Positions 21,201 through 31,754 are shown, counted from the stretch's first letter. The stretch is DNA of 64,000 bases from Streptomyces sp. AM 4-1-1 (GCF_029167625.1 NZ_CP119145.1:5270001-5334000); one strand, 5' to 3'. The notes: generated by a model from the sequence alone, not told the origin. Made by a program: numbers and translations.

Positions 21201-24200
21201 ACCCGCGCCACCAGCGCGTCGACCGTGAACTCGGTCGGACCGTAGTAGTTGACGACCTCGACGTCCGTGATCGCGCGCAGCTCCGCCCAGAGCGCGGGCG
21301 GAACCGCCTCGCCACCCAGCAGGAACAGCCCGGGACGCCATCCACCGGCCTGCCCGTCGCCCTGCCCGTCGCCTGGCCCGTGAGCCCGCCCGCCGGTGTC
21401 CAGCAGGCCGGCGTCGATGAGCTGGCGGCCGTACGACGGAGTCACGTCGAGCGTGTCGATCCGGTGCGTCCGGCAGTACGCCACGACCGCGTCGGCGTCG
21501 CGCCGCTCGTACTCGTCGAGGATGTGCAGCTCATGCCCCGCGACCAGCCACAGCACCTGTTCCCAGGAGGAGTCGAAGGAGAACGACGCGGTGTGCAGGG
21601 CCCGCACCCGGCGTCCCAGCCGGTCGGCGAACGGCGTGTACAGCTCGCGCTCATGGTCCCGGTAGAGATGGGTGAGGCCGTCGTGGTGCAGCACCACACC
21701 CTTGGGGCGGCCGGTGGAACCGGAGGTGTAGATGACGTACGCGGCATCGCCGGGGCCGGCCGCACCGGTCGTCGGCGCCGTCGGCGGCTGGGCCGCGAGC
21801 AGTGCGGCGGTCTCCGGTGCGTCGAGCGACAGACGTGCCACACCGGGGAGTTCGGGCACCTCGGCGGCGACCCGCTCCGAGGTGACGACGCAGACCGGGG
21901 CGGAGTCCGCGAGCATGAACTCCAGCCGCTCGGCCGGGTGGTCCAGGTCCAGCGGCAGGAACGCGCCGCCCGCCTTCAGTACGGCGAACATCGCCACCAC
22001 CGAGTCGGCGGACCGGGGCACGGCGAGCGCGACGAACCGGTCCGGGCCCACGCCGAGGCCGGTCAGCAGCCGGGCCAGCCGGTTCGCCCGCTCGTCGAGC
22101 TGGGCGAAGGTCAGCTCCGTCCCGGCGGCGACCACGGCGACCGCCTCGGGCGTGGCCGCGACCCGCTCGGCGAGCACGTCCACCACGGTGGCGGGCGGGA
22201 CCGGGCGGTCGGTGTCGTTCCAGTCGGCGAGCAGGGCCCGCTCGGCGCCGTCGAGCAGTTCGATCCCGGCGACCGGCCGGGCCGGGTCGGCGACGGCCTG
22301 TTCCAGCACCCTCAGCAGCCGCTCGGCCAGCAGCTCGGCGGTCGCCCGGTCGAACAGGTCGGAGGAGTGGAACAGCTCCAGGTCCAGCTCGTCCCCGTGC
22401 GCGGTGTCCGAGAAGGTGAAGTCGAGGTCGAACTTGGTGACTCCCGGATCGATCCGGTCGACCCGGGTGGGCAGCCCGAACAGGGTCCTGATGTCCTGGG
22501 TGACCGTGCTGTGGGACACCATCGTCCGGAACAGCGGGTGCCGGGACGGCGAGCGCTCCGGGTTGAGCGCCTCCACGACCCGGTCGAACGGCAGGTCGGC
22601 GTGGTCGAGCGCGGCCAGGTCGGCCGCGCGCACCCGTTCGAGCAGTTCGGCGAACGTCGGGCCGCCCGACAGATCGGTGCGCAGCACCGCCGTGTTGACG
22701 AAGAAGCCGACCAGTTCGTCCAGGGCGCTGTCGCCCCGGCCCGCGACCGGAGTGCCGAGCGGGATGTCGTCGCCCGCGCCGAGCCGGTGCAGCAGGGCCG
22801 CGACCGCCGCGTGCACCACCATGAACACACTGGTGCCGCTCTCGCGGGCCAGCCGCCGTACGCCTACGGCCAGTTCGGCGGGGACCTCGCGATGGACCAT
22901 GCCGCCCGCGTTGCTGAGCACGGCCGGGCGCGGCCGGTCGGTGGGCAGCGGCTGCTCCTCCGGCATTCCGGCCAGCGCCTCGCTCCAGTATGCGAGCTGA
23001 CGTGAGGTCAGCGAGGTCGGATCACTCCCGTCGCCCAGCAGGTCCCGCTGCCACAGCGTGAAGTCCACGTACTGCAAGGGCAGTTCGCCGAGTTGTGGTT
23101 CCTCACCCGCCCGCCGGGCGGTGTAGGCGCGCTCCAGGCCGCGCAGGAAGGGCCCCATGGACCATTCGTCGCTCGCGATGTGGTGCAGCAGCACCACCAG
23201 GGCGTGCGCCCCGGTCTCCGGGTCGCGGAGCACGGTCACCCGCAGCGGCGCCTCGGCCGACAGGTCGAAGTGGTGGCCGAGCGCGGTCTCCGCCTCCGCG
23301 TCGAACCGCTCGGCGGGCACCTCACGCACCCGGAGGCGGACCGCGGCCTCGGCGGGGCTCAGCACCCGCTGGTACGGTTCACCGCCGCGCTCACCGAACA
23401 CCGTGCGCAGCGTCTCGTGCCGGGCGACGACATCACCGAGGGCCGCGTCCAGTGCCGCCAGGTCAAGTCCGTCGGCGCCGGGCACGGCGTCGAACCGCAC
23501 CACGAACGGGATGTTGTACGTGGCACTCTGGCCCTCCAACTGGTGAAGGAACCACAGGCGTTGCTGTGCATAGGAGAGCGGCGGCAGCTCGGGGCGCCCG
23601 GCGGCGGCGGTCAACGCGGGCCCCTCGGCGGACGAGCGCCCGGCGAGCCCGGCGGCCAGCGCCGCGACCGTACGCGCCTCGAACACGTCCTGTACCCCGC
23701 AGTCGGTGCCGAGCAGCGCACGGATACGGGCGACCACCCGGGCGGCGAGCAGCGAGTGGCCGCCGAGCGAGAAGAAGTCGTCGTCCGGGCCGACCGCGGC
23801 CAGCCCGAGCACATCGGCGAAGATCCCGGACAGGATCTCCTCACGGGCCCCGCGCGGCGCCCGCGCCCCGCCCGAGAGCTGCCCGGACAGATCGGGGGCG
23901 GGCAGCGAGCGGCGGTCGATCTTGCCGTTGGCCGTCAGCGGGAAGGCGTCCAGGACGACCACGGCGGACGGCACCATGTACTCGGGCAGCCGCGCGGCCA
24001 CCACATCGCGCAGCGCCGCCGGTCCGGGGACCGTGCCCTGGCCGGACGGGGTGACGTACCCGACGAGGTGCCGGCTGCCCGGCAGGTCCTCGCGGACCAC
24101 CACGACCGCCCGGCCCACCCCCTCCGGGGAGCCGAGCGCGCTCTCGATCTCCCCCAGCTCGATCCGGAAGCCCCGGACCTTCACCTGGTCGTCGGCGCGG

Positions 24201-26788
24201 CCCAGGAAGTCGATCCGGCCGTCGGGGCGGCGGCGCACCAGGTCCCCGGTGCGGTACATCCGGGCGCCAGGGGCACCGTACGGGTCGGCGACGAACCGTT
24301 CGGCGGTGAGCGCGTACCGCCCGAGGTAGCCGCGCGCCAGCTGCTCGCCCGCGAGGTACAGCTCGCCCGGCCGGCCGGCGGGGGAGGGGCGCAGGGCGCC
24401 GTCCAGGACGTACGCCCGGGTGTTCCAGAACGGGGTGCCGATGTCCGGGACGCCGGTGTGGTCCGGTGCCAGCGTGACGGAGGTGGCCCAGATGGTCACC
24501 TCGGTGGGCCCGTACACATTGGTCACGCGTCGGGTGGCGCGGGCCAGCCGCTCCGCGAGGTCGGCGGGCAGTGCCTCGCCGCCGACCAGCGCCCGGACCT
24601 CGCCCAGCGCCCCGGGCCGGCCGTCCTCCAGCAGGGCGTGCCACAGGGACGGGGTGGCCTGCACGACGGCCGGCCGGTGGGCGTCGACCATGGCGGCGAG
24701 CGCGGCCGGGTCGCGCACGGTGTCCCGGTCGGCGAGTACCACGGTGGCGCCGCTGACCAGCGGGGTGTGGATCTCCAGCGCGGCGATGTCGAACGAGACC
24801 GTGGTGACGGCCAGCAGCCGGTCGCCGGGCGTCAGCGCCAGCTCGTGGGCCTGCATCTGGAGGAAGTTGGACAGCGCGGCGTGCGGTACGACGACACCCT
24901 TGGGGCGGCCCGTGGAACCGGAGGTGTAGATGACGTACGCGGGGTGGCGGCCGTCCAGCGGGGCACGCCGGTCGGTGTCCGCGGGCGCGTCGGGGGACGC
25001 GTCCGCGAGGGCGGCCAGCGTGTTGGGGGCGTCCAGCACGATCGTCTCGACGCCGGGCACGTCAGGGGCGCCCTCGCGGACGGCCAGGGTGGTGAGCGTG
25101 CACACCGGGCGGGCGTCGGTGACCATGAACTCCAGCCGGTCGGCGGGGTAGTCCAGGTCCAGCGGCAGATAGGCGCCGCCCGCCTTGAGCACGGCGTGGA
25201 GGGCGACCAGTAGATCCGCGGAGCGCGGCAGGGCGAGACCGACGATGCTCTCGGGGCCGACGCCCCGGTCGATGAGCAGCCGGGCCAGTCCGCTCGCCCG
25301 CGCGTCGAGTTCGGCGTACGTCAGGGTGGTGTCCCCGGCGATGACGGCGACTGCCCCCGGGTTGTCGCGGGCCTTCTCCTCGAAGGCGTCGACGACGGTG
25401 GTCGCGGTGGTCTCGTGTGCGGTGGCGTTCGGGTCGTGCAGCAGGGTGCGACGGGTGTCGGCGGACACCAGGTCGACCCGGCCGACGGGGACCCGGGGCC
25501 CCGCCACGGCCGCCTCGGTGAGGAACCGGGCGAACTCGGCGCGGCGAGCGGCGAGCGCCGCCGCGTCGTACGCCCGCGGGTTGCCGTCGAACTCGAAGCG
25601 GATACGGCCCTCGGCGGTGTCGTGGTACAGGCCGAGGGTGATGTCGTCCACCGGGCCCGCGGCCACGTTGTGGACGGTGCCGGGGGCGCCCGCGAAGTCC
25701 AGGGCGTTGTCGAACGCCTTGACGTTGACCATGGGGCCGAGCAGCCCCTGTTCGCGGCCGACCAGGCCGAGGTCGCGGCGGATGTCCTCGGCGCGGTAGC
25801 GCTGGTGGGCGCGTAGCTCACGGATGTGCCCGGCGACCTCGGCGACCAGCTCCGCGAGGGGCACCCCGGGGCGGACCGCGACCCGCAGCGGCAGCACGTT
25901 GACCACCATGGCGGGCACCTTGAGCGCGGCCGAGCCGAGCCGGGCCATCGTGGGCAGGGAGAGCAGCACGTCGCGGCTGCCGGTGGAGCGGTGCAGGTAC
26001 GCGGCGAACGCCGCCGTCACCACGTCGGCCCAACTGGCCCGCGCGGCACGGGCGATGGCCAGCAGGCCGGCCGTCGCCGCCGGGTCGAGGGTGGCGCCGT
26101 CGCGCAGGAACGCGTGGGAGGCGGGGTGGACGGCGCCGCTCAGCGTCTCGGGCTCGGGCCGGCCCGCCAGCCGCTCCAGCCAGTACGCCCGGTCCTCGGT
26201 GAACCGCTCGGACGCGCGGTACGCCCGCTCCTCCGTGACGACGGTCTCCAGCGAACCGAACGGGGTGGGGCCGGGCTCCTCGCCGCCCACCAGGGCGGTG
26301 TGGATCTCGGCGGTGCGGCGTGAGAGGAGCGAGAAGCTGTACGCGTCGAGCGCGATGTGGTGGGCGCGCTGGTACCACAGGACGCGGTCGGGGGCGACGA
26401 GGTGCAGGGCGAAGGAGTACAGGGCCTCGGTCGCCGGGTCCGCGGGGGTGTCCATGTCGGCGCGCATCCGGGCCAGCGCCGAGGCGTGCGGGTCGTCCTC
26501 GCGGGTGTGGTCCACGATCCGGACCGTCGGGGGCAGCACGGCCGGCCCGCCGCCGGTCAGCTGGTACGGCTCACCGTCCTCGCCCTCCTCGAACCGTACG
26601 TTCAGCGCCTCGGACTCGGAGGCGGCCAGACGCATGGCGCGCACCAGGAGTTCGAGGTCCACGGGCCCGTCGATCTCGACGTACTGCCCGACGTTGTAGA
26701 CCGGGGACTCGGGTGCGAGCCGCTGCCCGTACCAGACACCGGTCTGGGCACCGGTGAGGGGAAGCCGCTGGGAGGGACGTCGGGTCAT
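12233..26788 (-). CDS. Siderophore NRPS, modules 1-4 (C-A-T x4, terminal E)
   Basis: A 4851-residue synthetase. Order: starter C of EntF type (HHIALDA, His143), A1 (Asp667), T (Ser1012), C2 (His1202), A2 (Asp1739), T (Ser2093), C3 (His2275), A3 (Asp2849), T (Ser3208), C4 (His3394), A4 (Asp3931), T (GGDSI, Ser4304), E (HHLVVDE, His4496), and a short acidic tail that may dock to the next protein. Pocket codes: A1 D-I-L-Q-L-G-V-I-W = glycine; A3 and A4 D-V-W-H-A-S-L-I-D = serine; A2 D-S-E-D-L-G-Y-V-D is unassigned. So the chain is acyl-Gly-X-Ser-D-Ser. The first C domain is close to that of EntF, which takes an aryl group from an aryl carrier protein, fitting the carrier gene at 30606. C2-C4 have Glu in place of the last motif Gly. 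A3 and A4 are near-identical. ATG 26788 is chosen because the C domain begins directly after it and a GGAG lies upstream. Confidence 0.96.
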   Translation of the reverse strand: MTRRPSQRLPLTGAQTGVWYGQRLAPESPVYNVGQYVEIDGPVDLELLVRAMRLAASESEALNVRFEEGEDGEPYQLTGGGPAVLPPTVRIVDHTREDDPHASALARMRADMDTPADPATEALYSFALHLVAPDRVLWYQRAHHIALDAYSFSLLSRRTAEIHTALVGGEEPGPTPFGSLETVVTEERAYRASERFTEDRAYWLERLAGRPEPETLSGAVHPASHAFLRDGATLDPAATAGLLAIARAARASWADVVTAAFAAYLHRSTGSRDVLLSLPTMARLGSAALKVPAMVVNVLPLRVAVRPGVPLAELVAEVAGHIRELRAHQRYRAEDIRRDLGLVGREQGLLGPMVNVKAFDNALDFAGAPGTVHNVAAGPVDDITLGLYHDTAEGRIRFEFDGNPRAYDAAALAARRAEFARFLTEAAVAGPRVPVGRVDLVSADTRRTLLHDPNATAHETTATTVVDAFEEKARDNPGAVAVIAGDTTLTYAELDARASGLARLLIDRGVGPESIVGLALPRSADLLVALHAVLKAGGAYLPLDLDYPADRLEFMVTDARPVCTLTTLAVREGAPDVPGVETIVLDAPNTLAALADASPDAPADTDRRAPLDGRHPAYVIYTSGSTGRPKGVVVPHAALSNFLQMQAHELALTPGDRLLAVTTVSFDIAALEIHTPLVSGATVVLADRDTVRDPAALAAMVDAHRPAVVQATPSLWHALLEDGRPGALGEVRALVGGEALPADLAERLARATRRVTNVYGPTEVTIWATSVTLAPDHTGVPDIGTPFWNTRAYVLDGALRPSPAGRPGELYLAGEQLARGYLGRYALTAERFVADPYGAPGARMYRTGDLVRRRPDGRIDFLGRADDQVKVRGFRIELGEIESALGSPEGVGRAVVVVREDLPGSRHLVGYVTPSGQGTVPGPAALRDVVAARLPEYMVPSAVVVLDAFPLTANGKIDRRSLPAPDLSGQLSGGARAPRGAREEILSGIFADVLGLAAVGPDDDFFSLGGHSLLAARVVARIRALLGTDCGVQDVFEARTVAALAAGLAGRSSAEGPALTAAAGRPELPPLSYAQQRLWFLHQLEGQSATYNIPFVVRFDAVPGADGLDLAALDAALGDVVARHETLRTVFGERGGEPYQRVLSPAEAAVRLRVREVPAERFDAEAETALGHHFDLSAEAPLRVTVLRDPETGAHALVVLLHHIASDEWSMGPFLRGLERAYTARRAGEEPQLGELPLQYVDFTLWQRDLLGDGSDPTSLTSRQLAYWSEALAGMPEEQPLPTDRPRPAVLSNAGGMVHREVPAELAVGVRRLARESGTSVFMVVHAAVAALLHRLGAGDDIPLGTPVAGRGDSALDELVGFFVNTAVLRTDLSGGPTFAELLERVRAADLAALDHADLPFDRVVEALNPERSPSRHPLFRTMVSHSTVTQDIRTLFGLPTRVDRIDPGVTKFDLDFTFSDTAHGDELDLELFHSSDLFDRATAELLAERLLRVLEQAVADPARPVAGIELLDGAERALLADWNDTDRPVPPATVVDVLAERVAATPEAVAVVAAGTELTFAQLDERANRLARLLTGLGVGPDRFVALAVPRSADSVVAMFAVLKAGGAFLPLDLDHPAERLEFMLADSAPVCVVTSERVAAEVPELPGVARLSLDAPETAALLAAQPPTAPTTGAAGPGDAAYVIYTSGSTGRPKGVVLHHDGLTHLYRDHERELYTPFADRLGRRVRALHTASFSFDSSWEQVLWLVAGHELHILDEYERRDADAVVAYCRTHRIDTLDVTPSYGRQLIDAGLLDTGGRAHGPGDGQGDGQAGGWRPGLFLLGGEAVPPALWAELRAITDVEVVNYYGPTEFTVDALVARVCDCPTPVVGRPLDNSRAHILDARLRPVPPGVPGELYLSGAQNARGYLGRHALTAERFVADPFGTPGGRMYRTGDLARRRRDGLIEFLGRADDQVKIRGFRVELGEVEAALAALAGVTAAAVIVREDTPGVPRLVGYVTGPAEPAFIRRELAASLPEYMVPAAVVVLDTLPTNVNGKLDRAALPAPAVTAAEPSRAPSGDGEERVARIFSEVLGAGPVGADDDFFALGGHSLLATRLVARVRATGTACSVRDVFEARTVAALAARLAQRSSAERPALTAAAGRPELPPLSHAQRRLWFLHRMEGPSATYNIPLAVRLRGEVDVTALKSAVLDVVTRHEALRTVFEERGGEPYQRVLNPAGTRVPFAVRKVPAGRLVEEGEALVSEVIDLAVDVPLRVTLLSAGDEHLLVVLLHHIAGDEWSTGPLLADLDLAYTARAAGRTPEFTPLPVQYADYALWQRELLGGTDDPGSLAHRQAAYWRDALSGVPEEPALPTDRPRPATPSHAGGTVETELPAALVAGLERVARESGATMFMVVHAAVAALLHRLGAGDDIPLGSPVAGRGDEALDGLVGFFVNTLVLRADLSGNPTFAELLERVRATDLAGLDHADLPFDAVVEAVNPERSLARHPLFQTMVAYEGGGPDLTRLFGTAAEEVSFASGAAKFDLEILFRRVPGGRTGAEGTESTADSAGAAGAAGAEGTASAAGGTAGTAGTGMVCGVRYAKDLFDRASVETLSGRLLRLLDAVAGDPDVPVAAIDVVDSDERERMLYGWNDTARELEGPVNLADLVAAGAAHAQGPALVFEDDELSRDTFDDHVNRLARLLITRGIGPESIVAVALPRSHNLLIAIHAVIRAGAAYLPLDLTLPHDRLTYMADTARPVCVLTDLESLNALPEDLNGADPVVLDSPEIQAELAGLPGNTVTDDERTTPLHPHHPAYLIFTSGSTGRPKGVLTEHHAIVNRIQWMQHTYTLHPHERLLHKTPTTFDVSVWELFWPLTQGATLIIAKPDGHKDPHYLTHLIRHQHINITHFVPSMLAAFLNETHLHTLPTLRLIACSGEALPTELTHRTHTSAHPHTLTLTNLYGPTEATIDVTATTCHPTNTTDNTTNSQNNNTATTIGTPVWNTQTYILDPHLQPTPTGTPGELYLAGHQLARGYTNHPTLTAERFTANPYGPPGTRMYRTGDLARHNPDGTIHYLGRTDDQIKLRGFRIEPGEIQNTLTNTPDIAQAAVLVREDRPGVRQLVGYAVPAPGAVLDAEALRRLAAERLPEYMVPAVIVILDALPVTANGKLDRRALPAPDVTTGSGASRAPRDAREEILAGIWAEMLELDTVGVEDDFFALGGHSLLAARAVGRVRAALGVECGIRDVFEARTVAALAARLAQRSTAGRPALTAAAERPEPLPLSYAQRRLWLIDSARGAGTTYNVPLAVRLSGAVDVSALEAAVRDVVTRHEALRTVFEERDGEPYQRVLAPGEARVPFAAVRVPAARLGDEAVAAGGHVFDLATDVPLRVTLLSAEDGEQAHVLILLLHHIATDEWSTGPLLADLDLAYTARVAGRAPEFTPLPVQYADYALWQRELLGGTDDPESLAHRQAAYWRDALAGSPDELTLPTDRPRPAVPSHGGGVVTFEVPAATGEGLARIAREAGATMFMVVHAAVAALLHRLGAGDDIPLGSPVSGREDEALDGLVGFFLNTLVLRADLSGDPTFAELVARVRDTGLAAFSHADLPLESVVKAVGPARSQSRNPLFQTMVTYHSVSGGVRELFGLPAEELTVEIGGSKVDLEVAFGGSEESGRISGGIRFATDLFDRASVETLSGRLLRLLDAVAEDPSRPVTGIPVMDAEEYERIVSGWNDTARELDGPVNLADLVAAGAAHAQGPALVYEDDELSRDTFDDHVNRLTRLLITRGIGPESIVAVALPRSHNLLIAIHAVIRAGAAYLPLDLTLPHDRLTYMADTARPVCVLTDLESLNALPEDLNGADPVVLDSPEIQAELAGLPGNTVTDDERTTPLHPHHPAYLIFTSGSTGRPKGVLTEHHAIVNRIQWMQHTYTLHPHERLLHKTPTTFDVSVWELFWPLTQGATLIIAKPDGHKDPHYLTHLIRHQHINITHFVPSMLAAFLNETHLHTLPTLRLIACSGEALPTELTHRTHTSAHPHTLTLTNLYGPTEATIDVTATTCHPTNTTDNPQNTATTETNNATTIGTPVWNTQTYILDPHLQPTPTGTPGELYLAGHQLARGYTNHPTLTAERFTANPYGPPGTRMYRTGDLARHNPDGTIHYLGRTDDQIKLRGFRIEPGEIQNTLTNTPDVASAVVVVREDQPGVRRLVAYVVPAPGAVIDRDALRRLAAERLPEYMVPAVFVELDRVPLSPNGKLDRKALPAPKQPAPKLPGARTAAVPADGTPVASGASPVEILSGLVAEVLGLAAVGPDDNFFELGGDSIVSIRLVSQARKAGLTITARQIFQEPTPAGLASVAKVTGAAGTAGASRPAPADGVGPLPLPPIAHWFAGRGGPFARFAQARLVRLPAGTSREHLVSALQTVFDHHDGLRQILTVAGPGVWSAEVRARGALDAGAVLRTVDAAGLSGGALRALVAEESDRAAGSLDPVAGRTVAAVQLDAGPDAPGRLLLVAHHLVVDEVSWQIVLPDLRAAWEAVAAGRVPALDPVPTPLRTWTTHLLAESHHARRLAELDHWLSADTRERLLADRALDPAKDTAATARHLTVQLSAERTEPLLNTVPAAFHGTVNDTLLTALALAVGDWAGRAGRGDGGLSLELEGHGREQELLPGADLTRTVGWLTSLYPLRLAAGAFDAPAVLSGREDAGGALKAVKELLRAVPDGGVGAGLLRYVNAATARLFDPAARPEILWNYLGRHAVTAASDWGPADEADALAVRPDPATPLSHALEINAEIENGPDGPRLTATFIWAGEAVAQDVVGELADGWLAALDTLSAWADGGASGGHTPSDLDLLDLDQDQITMLEEMWRAQQ
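14273..15646 (-). repeat. Duplicated serine adenylation-domain segment, copy in module 4
   Basis: About 1.37 kb nearly identical to 17525-18892. It runs from the end of the C domain linker through A-domain motifs A1-A8 and stops abruptly on both sides. The only sizeable difference is a two-codon length change in an Asn/Thr-rich stretch near 14600-14650. Codon and amino acid choice (His/Thr/Pro-rich, purine-skewed strand) differ from flanking NRPS sequence. Confidence 0.9.
17525..18892 (-). repeat. Duplicated serine adenylation-domain segment, copy in module 3
   Basis: Partner of 14273-15646, in direct orientation one module earlier. The shared edges (TCGGGTGTGTTGG on one side, GTCGTTCCAGCC on the other) mark likely recombination or gene-conversion boundaries. 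Both copies carry the same serine pocket code. Confidence 0.9.
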
Positions 26789-26963
26789 GGGATGTGGCTC
26801 CAGTTGTCGGACGCGACTGATCGGCGGGGCCGTCGGTGGTGCGGAACGAGGGCGGTGCGCGAGGAGGCAGGGCCGGGCCGGGCGGTGAGGCGGGGGTCCC
26901 GGCCGCCGCCCCCGGGGGTTGAGGGAGGGCATGGGCGGCCGGGACGACGAGGGGGACCGGCTC

Positions 26964-27017
26964 GGGCCTTTCGTCCGGGTCGGTCCGCGAGCCCGGCCCG
27001 GTCCGGACGAGAGGCCC
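26964..27017 (-). terminator. Hairpin between binding-protein gene and NRPS gene
   Basis: A 15-bp stem (26964-26978 with 27003-27017, one G-T type mismatch) with a 24-base loop lies in the 286-bp gap between the lipoprotein gene and the first NRPS gene. No iron box or obvious promoter is visible in this gap, so read-through is probably needed and the hairpin may only set the ratio of transport to synthetase transcripts. Confidence 0.5.
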
Positions 27018-27074
27018 TGGGTGTCGTGACCGGCGGACATCTCGCCGGTCACGGCGCTGGTGCCGGGAGCGGCA

Positions 27075-28094
27075 CTACAGCGACTTGAGCACGGTCTCCA
27101 GCTGGGTGAGGATCTTCATCGCCTCGGGGTAGCGGCTCACGAAGAAGCCGGGCACGGCGTGCACCTGCTTGTTCTTCGCGGCCTGGAGAGCGGCCCAGTT
27201 CTGCTGGGCCATCAGGGACTTGGTCTCGGCGACGGGCTCGCCGTTCTTGCCGTCACCGTCGACCAGGATGACGTCGGCGTCCTTGAGCTTGCCGATCTCC
27301 TCGAAGGAAAGGTCGTAGGTGAACTCGCCCTTCGGCGCGCCCGGGACGGTGACGAACCTGGCGCCGATGTCCTTGACGACCGCGCCGAGCCACGACGTCT
27401 CGGTGTAGACCGAGTACTTGCCCGCCTCACCGGAGTTGACGACGGCCCAGTCGGTCCTGGCGAGCTTGTCGGCGTAGGTGCTCCTCAGCTCGGCGACCTT
27501 GTCGTCGTACGCCTTCTTGAACGCCGTGCCCTTGCCGCCCTCGCCGGCCGCGTCGATGACCTTCAGGGACGACGGCAGCAGATCGACCGGCTTCGCGATC
27601 GGGTACGAGAGCACCGGGGCGATCGGCTTCAGCTTGCCTATGTTGAACGGGACGTGCTTCGGCGACGAGATGACGATGAGGTCCGGGTGGAGCGAGGCGA
27701 TCTTCTCGAAGTTCAGCTCGTTGCCCTCGCCGACGATCGTCATCTTCTTGACGGCGGTCTTCTGGTCGGACGTCAGCGCGTCCTCGTCGATGTCGGTGAC
27801 GCCGACCATCGGCACCCCGGCGTCCAGCAGCCAGGCGGAGGCGTACGACAGGCCGATGATGCGCTTCGGCGCGGTGGGGATCTTCACCGGGCCGTCGGGC
27901 GTCTCGACCGTGCGCTCCTGAGAGGCGGCGTCCTTCTTCGAGGAGGTGGTCCCGGAGTCGGTGGTGGTGCCGCAGGACGCCGTGAGGGTGACCGCCACCG
28001 CGGCGACCAGGCAGGCGGCGGCTCTGCGGATGCGGGGCAGCGGGCTGCCCTGGGCGCGCGCGGCCGACGACGCGACTGCTCGGGATCGGAACAT
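27075..28094 (-). CDS. Ferric-siderophore-binding lipoprotein (FepB/CchF-like)
   Basis: A 339-residue ABC-transporter substrate-binding protein anchored outside the membrane. The N-terminus has a basic stretch, a hydrophobic helix and a lipobox LTASC with the lipidated Cys41, followed by a Thr/Ser/Lys linker. The mature part has the periplasmic-binding fold of the iron class: TAPKRIIGLSYASAWLLDAG, a central helix, LHPDLIVISS, and DADVILVDGDG. Gene order (ATPase, exporter, binding protein, NRPS) and a 132-bp gap suggest it belongs to the operon starting at the iron box at 30900. It should deliver the loaded siderophore to the permeases at 1680-3925. Confidence 0.95.
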   Translation of the reverse strand: MFRSRAVASSAARAQGSPLPRIRRAAACLVAAVAVTLTASCGTTTDSGTTSSKKDAASQERTVETPDGPVKIPTAPKRIIGLSYASAWLLDAGVPMVGVTDIDEDALTSDQKTAVKKMTIVGEGNELNFEKIASLHPDLIVISSPKHVPFNIGKLKPIAPVLSYPIAKPVDLLPSSLKVIDAAGEGGKGTAFKKAYDDKVAELRSTYADKLARTDWAVVNSGEAGKYSVYTETSWLGAVVKDIGARFVTVPGAPKGEFTYDLSFEEIGKLKDADVILVDGDGKNGEPVAETKSLMAQQNWAALQAAKNKQVHAVPGFFVSRYPEAMKILTQLETVLKSL

Positions 28095-28226
28095 GATGGT
28101 TCTGCCTTTCTCGGTCCGCCGGGGCGGACGTCTACTCGATGTGCTCGTGCCGAGCGGTGCCGGGACGCGGGCGGGGGTGGAGGCGGGGGCGAGGTGACCG
28201 GGGGAGGGGGAGCGGACGGCGGGCGG

Positions 28227-29561
28227 TCAGGCCGTGGCGGGTCGGATCTGCTCGGCGCTGAGGGCGAGTTCGCCGCCCGAGGGCGGTGTGCCGTCGTCCT
28301 GGTCGCCCGTGTCCTGGCGCGGCAGTGTGGCGCGGCGCAGTCCGGGCACGGCGACCGCGATCACGACGGCCGCCACGGCACAGATCGCGCCGTTGATCAC
28401 GGCGGCTCCGCCCGGGTTGAACCAGCGTGCGACTAGGGCGACTTCGACGTCACCGACCACATCGCCCGTGGTGCCCTGCGTGGTGATGACGCTGACGATC
28501 CGGCCGCGCAGCCGGTCGGGCGTGCTGTGCTGGACGAGGGCGTATTCCAGGATCTCGTACACCGTGCCCGCCGCGCCGCCGATGGCCAGCATGGTGAAGG
28601 CGACGGCGACGTGGCCGCTGAGGCCGAAGCCGATGGTCGTGGTGCCCCCGACGAACGCGGCGCCGAGCAGCAGCTTTCCGGGCCGGGCGGCGCGGGTGAG
28701 CCAGCCGCTGGTGGCCGAGACGATGACCGCGCCGACGGCGGGCGCGGTGTACAGCAGGCCGAGCATGACCTCGCTGCCGCCGAACTGCTTGTCGACCATC
28801 TCGGGGAAGAGCACGACCGGCACGTTGAACAGCGCGGTGACCCCGCCGAGCATCACCAGACCGCCCACCACCCGGTTCCGCAGGGCGTACTTGAACGCCA
28901 CCAGCAGCGAACCGGTGTCCTTCCCGCCGTCGTCGTCATCGTCGTCATCGCCCCGGCCCGGTGGCAGCGAGCGGATGCGGGAGATGAGCAGTGTGGTGAC
29001 GGCGGTGGTGACGGCGGTGAACGCGAAGACCGGACCGGGACCCGACAGCGCGAGCAGCACCCCGCCGAGGAAGGGCGCGGCGATGGAACCGATCTCGCCG
29101 GTGAGCGAGATCAGCGCGCCGGCCGCGGGCAGTTGGTCGGACCGTACGAGGGTGGGGGCGACCGCCATCAGGGCGGTGACGCTGACCCCGGTGGCCAGCC
29201 CGTCCCAGGCGACACAGACGTAGATGGCCCAGATCTTCGGCTCGGGCAGCATGGAGTTGACGGCCAGGCCGGCGAAGGCGAGGGCGGCGGCTCCGCGTGC
29301 GAAGACGATCAGCGTGCGGCGGTCCATCCGGTCGGCCATCACCCCGCCCCAGAGCGAGCCGAGCAGCACCGTGACGCTGACGATCATGCTGACGATCGCG
29401 ACGTCGAACGTCGAGTGCGTCAGCCCGTACACCTGGGCGGACAGGGCCACGGTCGCCATGCCGAGCCCGAACAGCGAGACGACCCGGGCGATGAAGATGG
29501 CCCGGAAGTCGCGGCTGGTGCGCAGGGGTTCGATGTCGATGAGCAGGTCACGCATGCGCAC
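28227..29561 (-). CDS. EntS-like MFS siderophore exporter
   Basis: A 444-residue major-facilitator protein with about twelve membrane segments. It follows EntS closely: an N-terminal FRAIFIARVVSLFGLGM, a loop GGVMADRMDRRTLIVFARG, NSMLPEPKIWAIYVCVAWDG, and a late loop TPDRLRGRIVSVITTQGTTGDVVGD. EntS exports enterobactin, so export of the finished apo-siderophore is the likely role. The central cytoplasmic loop carries a run of seven Asp residues. The reading frame overlaps the end of the ATPase gene; GTG 29561 is favoured over ATG 29555 because GGAG is correctly spaced for it. Confidence 0.92.
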   Translation of the reverse strand: MRMRDLLIDIEPLRTSRDFRAIFIARVVSLFGLGMATVALSAQVYGLTHSTFDVAIVSMIVSVTVLLGSLWGGVMADRMDRRTLIVFARGAAALAFAGLAVNSMLPEPKIWAIYVCVAWDGLATGVSVTALMAVAPTLVRSDQLPAAGALISLTGEIGSIAAPFLGGVLLALSGPGPVFAFTAVTTAVTTLLISRIRSLPPGRGDDDDDDDGGKDTGSLLVAFKYALRNRVVGGLVMLGGVTALFNVPVVLFPEMVDKQFGGSEVMLGLLYTAPAVGAVIVSATSGWLTRAARPGKLLLGAAFVGGTTTIGFGLSGHVAVAFTMLAIGGAAGTVYEILEYALVQHSTPDRLRGRIVSVITTQGTTGDVVGDVEVALVARWFNPGGAAVINGAICAVAAVVIAVAVPGLRRATLPRQDTGDQDDGTPPSGGELALSAEQIRPATA

Positions 29562-30399
29562 GCGAGGCTCCGGTGGGGGTAGGGGCGGGGATCGTGTCGA
29601 GGGCGCCGGTGCGCGGTACCCGTGCCAGCGGCACGACCAGCGGGCTGCCGGTCTCGGGGTCGGTGATGATCCGGCAGCGCAGGCCGAACACCTCCTCCAC
29701 CAGGTCGGCGTCGACGATGTCGTCGGGGGCGCCCTCGGCGACGATCCGGCCGTCGCGCATGGCGATCAGATGGGTGGCGTAGCGGCAGGCGTGGTTGAGG
29801 TCGTGGAGGACGGCGACCACGGTCCGCTGCCGTTCCTCGCGCAACTGGGCGCACAGGTCGAGGACATCGACCTGGTGGGCGATGTCGAGGAAGGTGGTCG
29901 GCTCGTCGAGCAGCAGGATCGGGGTCTCCTGGGCGAGGGCCATGGCGAGCCAGACCCGCTGGCGCTGCCCGCCGGACAGCTCGTCCACGAGCCGGTGGGC
30001 GAGTTCCGCCACCCCGGTGGACCGCATCGCGGCGACCACGGCCAGATCGTCGTCGGCCGACCACTGGCGCAGCAGCTTCTGGTACGGGAACCGGCCGCGG
30101 GCCACCAGGTCGGCGACGGTGATCCCGTCGGGTGTGGTCGGCGACTGCGGAAGCAGACCGAGGCGCTGGGCCAGGGCCTTGGGGGCCATGGAGGCGATCC
30201 GCCGGCCGTCCAGCAGCACCGCGCCCGCCTGGGGTGTGATGATCCGGGCGAGCGCGTGCAACAGGGTCGACTTACCGCAGGCGTTGGGCCCCACGATGAC
30301 GGTCAGCGAACCGTCCGGAATGCCGATGCCGAGCTTCTCGGCGACGATCCGGCGGTCGTACCCCAGGGTCAGGCCCTCGGCGCGCAGCCTCTCACCCAT
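29548..30399 (-). CDS. Ferric-siderophore ABC transporter ATPase (FepC-like)
   Basis: A 283-residue nucleotide-binding subunit. Walker A is GPNACGKST (37-45), Q-loop region LGLLPQSP, signature LSGGQRQ (141-147), Walker B ILLLDEPTTF (161-170) and the switch His in LHDLNHACRYA, all typical of the FepC/FecE iron class. It starts at ATG 30399 behind GGAGGAAG. The C-terminal 25 residues are a low-complexity tail overlapping the exporter start, so the two are coupled. It would energise the permeases encoded at 1680-3925. Confidence 0.96.
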   Translation of the reverse strand: MGERLRAEGLTLGYDRRIVAEKLGIGIPDGSLTVIVGPNACGKSTLLHALARIITPQAGAVLLDGRRIASMAPKALAQRLGLLPQSPTTPDGITVADLVARGRFPYQKLLRQWSADDDLAVVAAMRSTGVAELAHRLVDELSGGQRQRVWLAMALAQETPILLLDEPTTFLDIAHQVDVLDLCAQLREERQRTVVAVLHDLNHACRYATHLIAMRDGRIVAEGAPDDIVDADLVEEVFGLRCRIITDPETGSPLVVPLARVPRTGALDTIPAPTPTGASRAHA

Positions 30400-30605
30400 G
30401 TGTCTTCCTCCGTTGATTCGGCCGGCCGTTGAGGCGCGCGTGCGCTCTCGTCGCCGACGCGTGCCCGTGGCGCCGGCCGTTCCCGGCGCCGCCCGCTGCG
30501 TCTCGTACCGCTCCGTCGTGGCCGGGGACGTCCGGCCCTGCCGTGCTCGCACGCACCGGACGACGACGCTCCTCGCGGGCGGACATCACCGGTAACGGCA
30601 CCGGG

Positions 30606-30851
30606 TCAGTCCTTGGCCAGCAGGGCGGCCCACTCTTCGAGGGTGGGACGCTCGGCGAGGTCGACGAAGCCGATCCGGGCGCCCTCCGCCCGCCAGTTCT
30701 CCACCAGGGTCATCAGCCGGATCGAGTCCAGTCCCTGGTCGAGGAGGCTGTCGTCGACGGATACTTCGTCGGGCTCGATGTACAGGACCTCGGCCACATC
30801 GCGGACGAGCCGGTCCAACGTGAAAACGCCCTCCTGGGCTATTTCGGACAT
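30606..30851 (-). CDS. Free-standing aryl carrier protein
   Basis: An 81-residue carrier that closely matches the C-terminal ArCP domain of EntB: SLLDQGLDSIRLMTLVENWR with the phosphopantetheine site Ser43, then IGFVDLAERPTLEEWAALL. In EntB-type systems this domain holds 2,3-dihydroxybenzoyl (or salicyl) as a thioester and donates it to the first C domain of the NRPS. Here it is not fused to the isochorismatase, which lies at 41712. It is the first gene after the iron box at 30900 and heads the transport/NRPS block. The aryl-AMP ligase that would load it is absent from the window. Confidence 0.88.
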   Translation of the reverse strand: MSEIAQEGVFTLDRLVRDVAEVLYIEPDEVSVDDSLLDQGLDSIRLMTLVENWRAEGARIGFVDLAERPTLEEWAALLAKD

Positions 30852-30899
30852 CGACGCTGGTTTCCCCTCCGTGTGACTCCCCGACCCGGCGATTGGGTC

Positions 30900-30918
30900 T
30901 TAGGTAAGGCTCACCTAA
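30900..30918. promoter_or_regulatory. Iron box heading the carrier/transport/NRPS block
   Basis: TTAGGTAAGGCTCACCTAA is a near-perfect iron-box palindrome with intact outer TTAGGT and ACCTAA. It lies 49 bp upstream of the carrier-protein start and should control the minus-strand genes down to 4974. Confidence 0.9.
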
Positions 30919-31041
30919 CTATCTCTGGCGGGTGAAAGTCAAGCGGGGATGCCGTCGCCAGGCGCTGACGGTCAGTCAAGTCCCCCTGGGGTGCGCGGCG
31001 GTGTGCCACGAGTCCGAAGGGCCCCCTGTTTGGTCTTTAAG

Positions 31042-31060
31042 TTAGGTAAGGCTAATCTAA
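31042..31060. promoter_or_regulatory. Iron box upstream of the N-acetylglutamate synthase gene
   Basis: TTAGGTAAGGCTAATCTAA differs from the perfect palindrome at two positions. It lies 112 bp before the TTG start at 31173 and 124 bp from the divergent iron box at 30900, giving each strand its own operator. Confidence 0.88.
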
Positions 31061-31172
31061 CCTCGCCTCATCTCGCCCGGCCACGTCCGGCCCCGCCCCG
31101 TCCCACGGCGCGCGGCCGTCCCGTCGGGCCGAGCCCGTCCCGCACGGGACGGGACCGGAGAAAGGGAACTCC

Positions 31173-31733
31173 TTGGCCACGGCCCCGCCGCGCCTCGTCG
31201 TCCAACCGCCCCCCGCCACGGGCCGCGCCGTGCCGCGCCCCGTCCGGCACGCCCGCGAGGAGGACGCGCCCGCTCTGTACGCGCTGTCCCTGCTCTTCAT
31301 GCGCTCGGGGGCACTGCGCGAACGGCCCCCGGCTCTGTACGCCGCCGACGTGGCCGACTTCCTCGTCCTGGAAGCCCCCGACGGCACACTTGAGGGCTGT
31401 CTCGGCCTCCGCGTCCACGAGGCGGACACGTACCCCCGCGGCGGGCCCGGTGCGGACGCCGGCGCGGGAGCGCCCGGTGCCACGGGCGTGCTCTACAACT
31501 TCTGCGTCTCGCCGCGCAGTCAGGGCCGCGGCGTGGGCGGTCTGCTGCTGGGCGCGGCGCTCACGGAGGCCACCGCGCACGGGCTGGAGGCGCTGTTCAC
31601 GGCGACGACCGGGGACGGCGCCCTGTTCCTGCACCACGGCTTCGCGGTCACCGGCACGGACCGGGCTCCGGACGCGTGGACGCGGGCGCTCGATCCCCGC
31701 AGGGGCTCCCGGATTCTTTCCCGCACGCTCTGA
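31173..31733 (+). CDS. Short GNAT-type N-acetylglutamate synthase (ArgA-like)
   Basis: A 186-residue GNAT enzyme that resembles the short actinobacterial N-acetylglutamate synthases: an opening VRHAREEDAPALYALS, an acceptor-side segment LRERPPALYAADVADFLVLE, GVLYNFCVSPRSQGRGVGGLLL (acetyl-CoA P-loop R-G-x-G-V-G), and a closing LFLHHGF. It would acetylate glutamate to start acetylated ornithine synthesis. An insert rich in Gly/Ala/Asp lies around residues 88-106. The TTG start is chosen for the GGAGAAAGGGA seven bases upstream; no better start is seen. It is divergent from the NRPS block, has its own iron box, and supplies the pathway encoded by argCJBD at 37158-41615. A different GNAT substrate cannot be excluded. 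Confidence 0.78.
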   Translation: MATAPPRLVVQPPPATGRAVPRPVRHAREEDAPALYALSLLFMRSGALRERPPALYAADVADFLVLEAPDGTLEGCLGLRVHEADTYPRGGPGADAGAGAPGATGVLYNFCVSPRSQGRGVGGLLLGAALTEATAHGLEALFTATTGDGALFLHHGFAVTGTDRAPDAWTRALDPRRGSRILSRTL

Positions 31734-31754
31734 CACGTCTCGTCGCGTGCGACA

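Noticed and set aside
18599-23005. Long plus-strand open frame opposite the first NRPS gene
   Set aside because: Same antisense artefact; no ribosome site, no recognisable domain.
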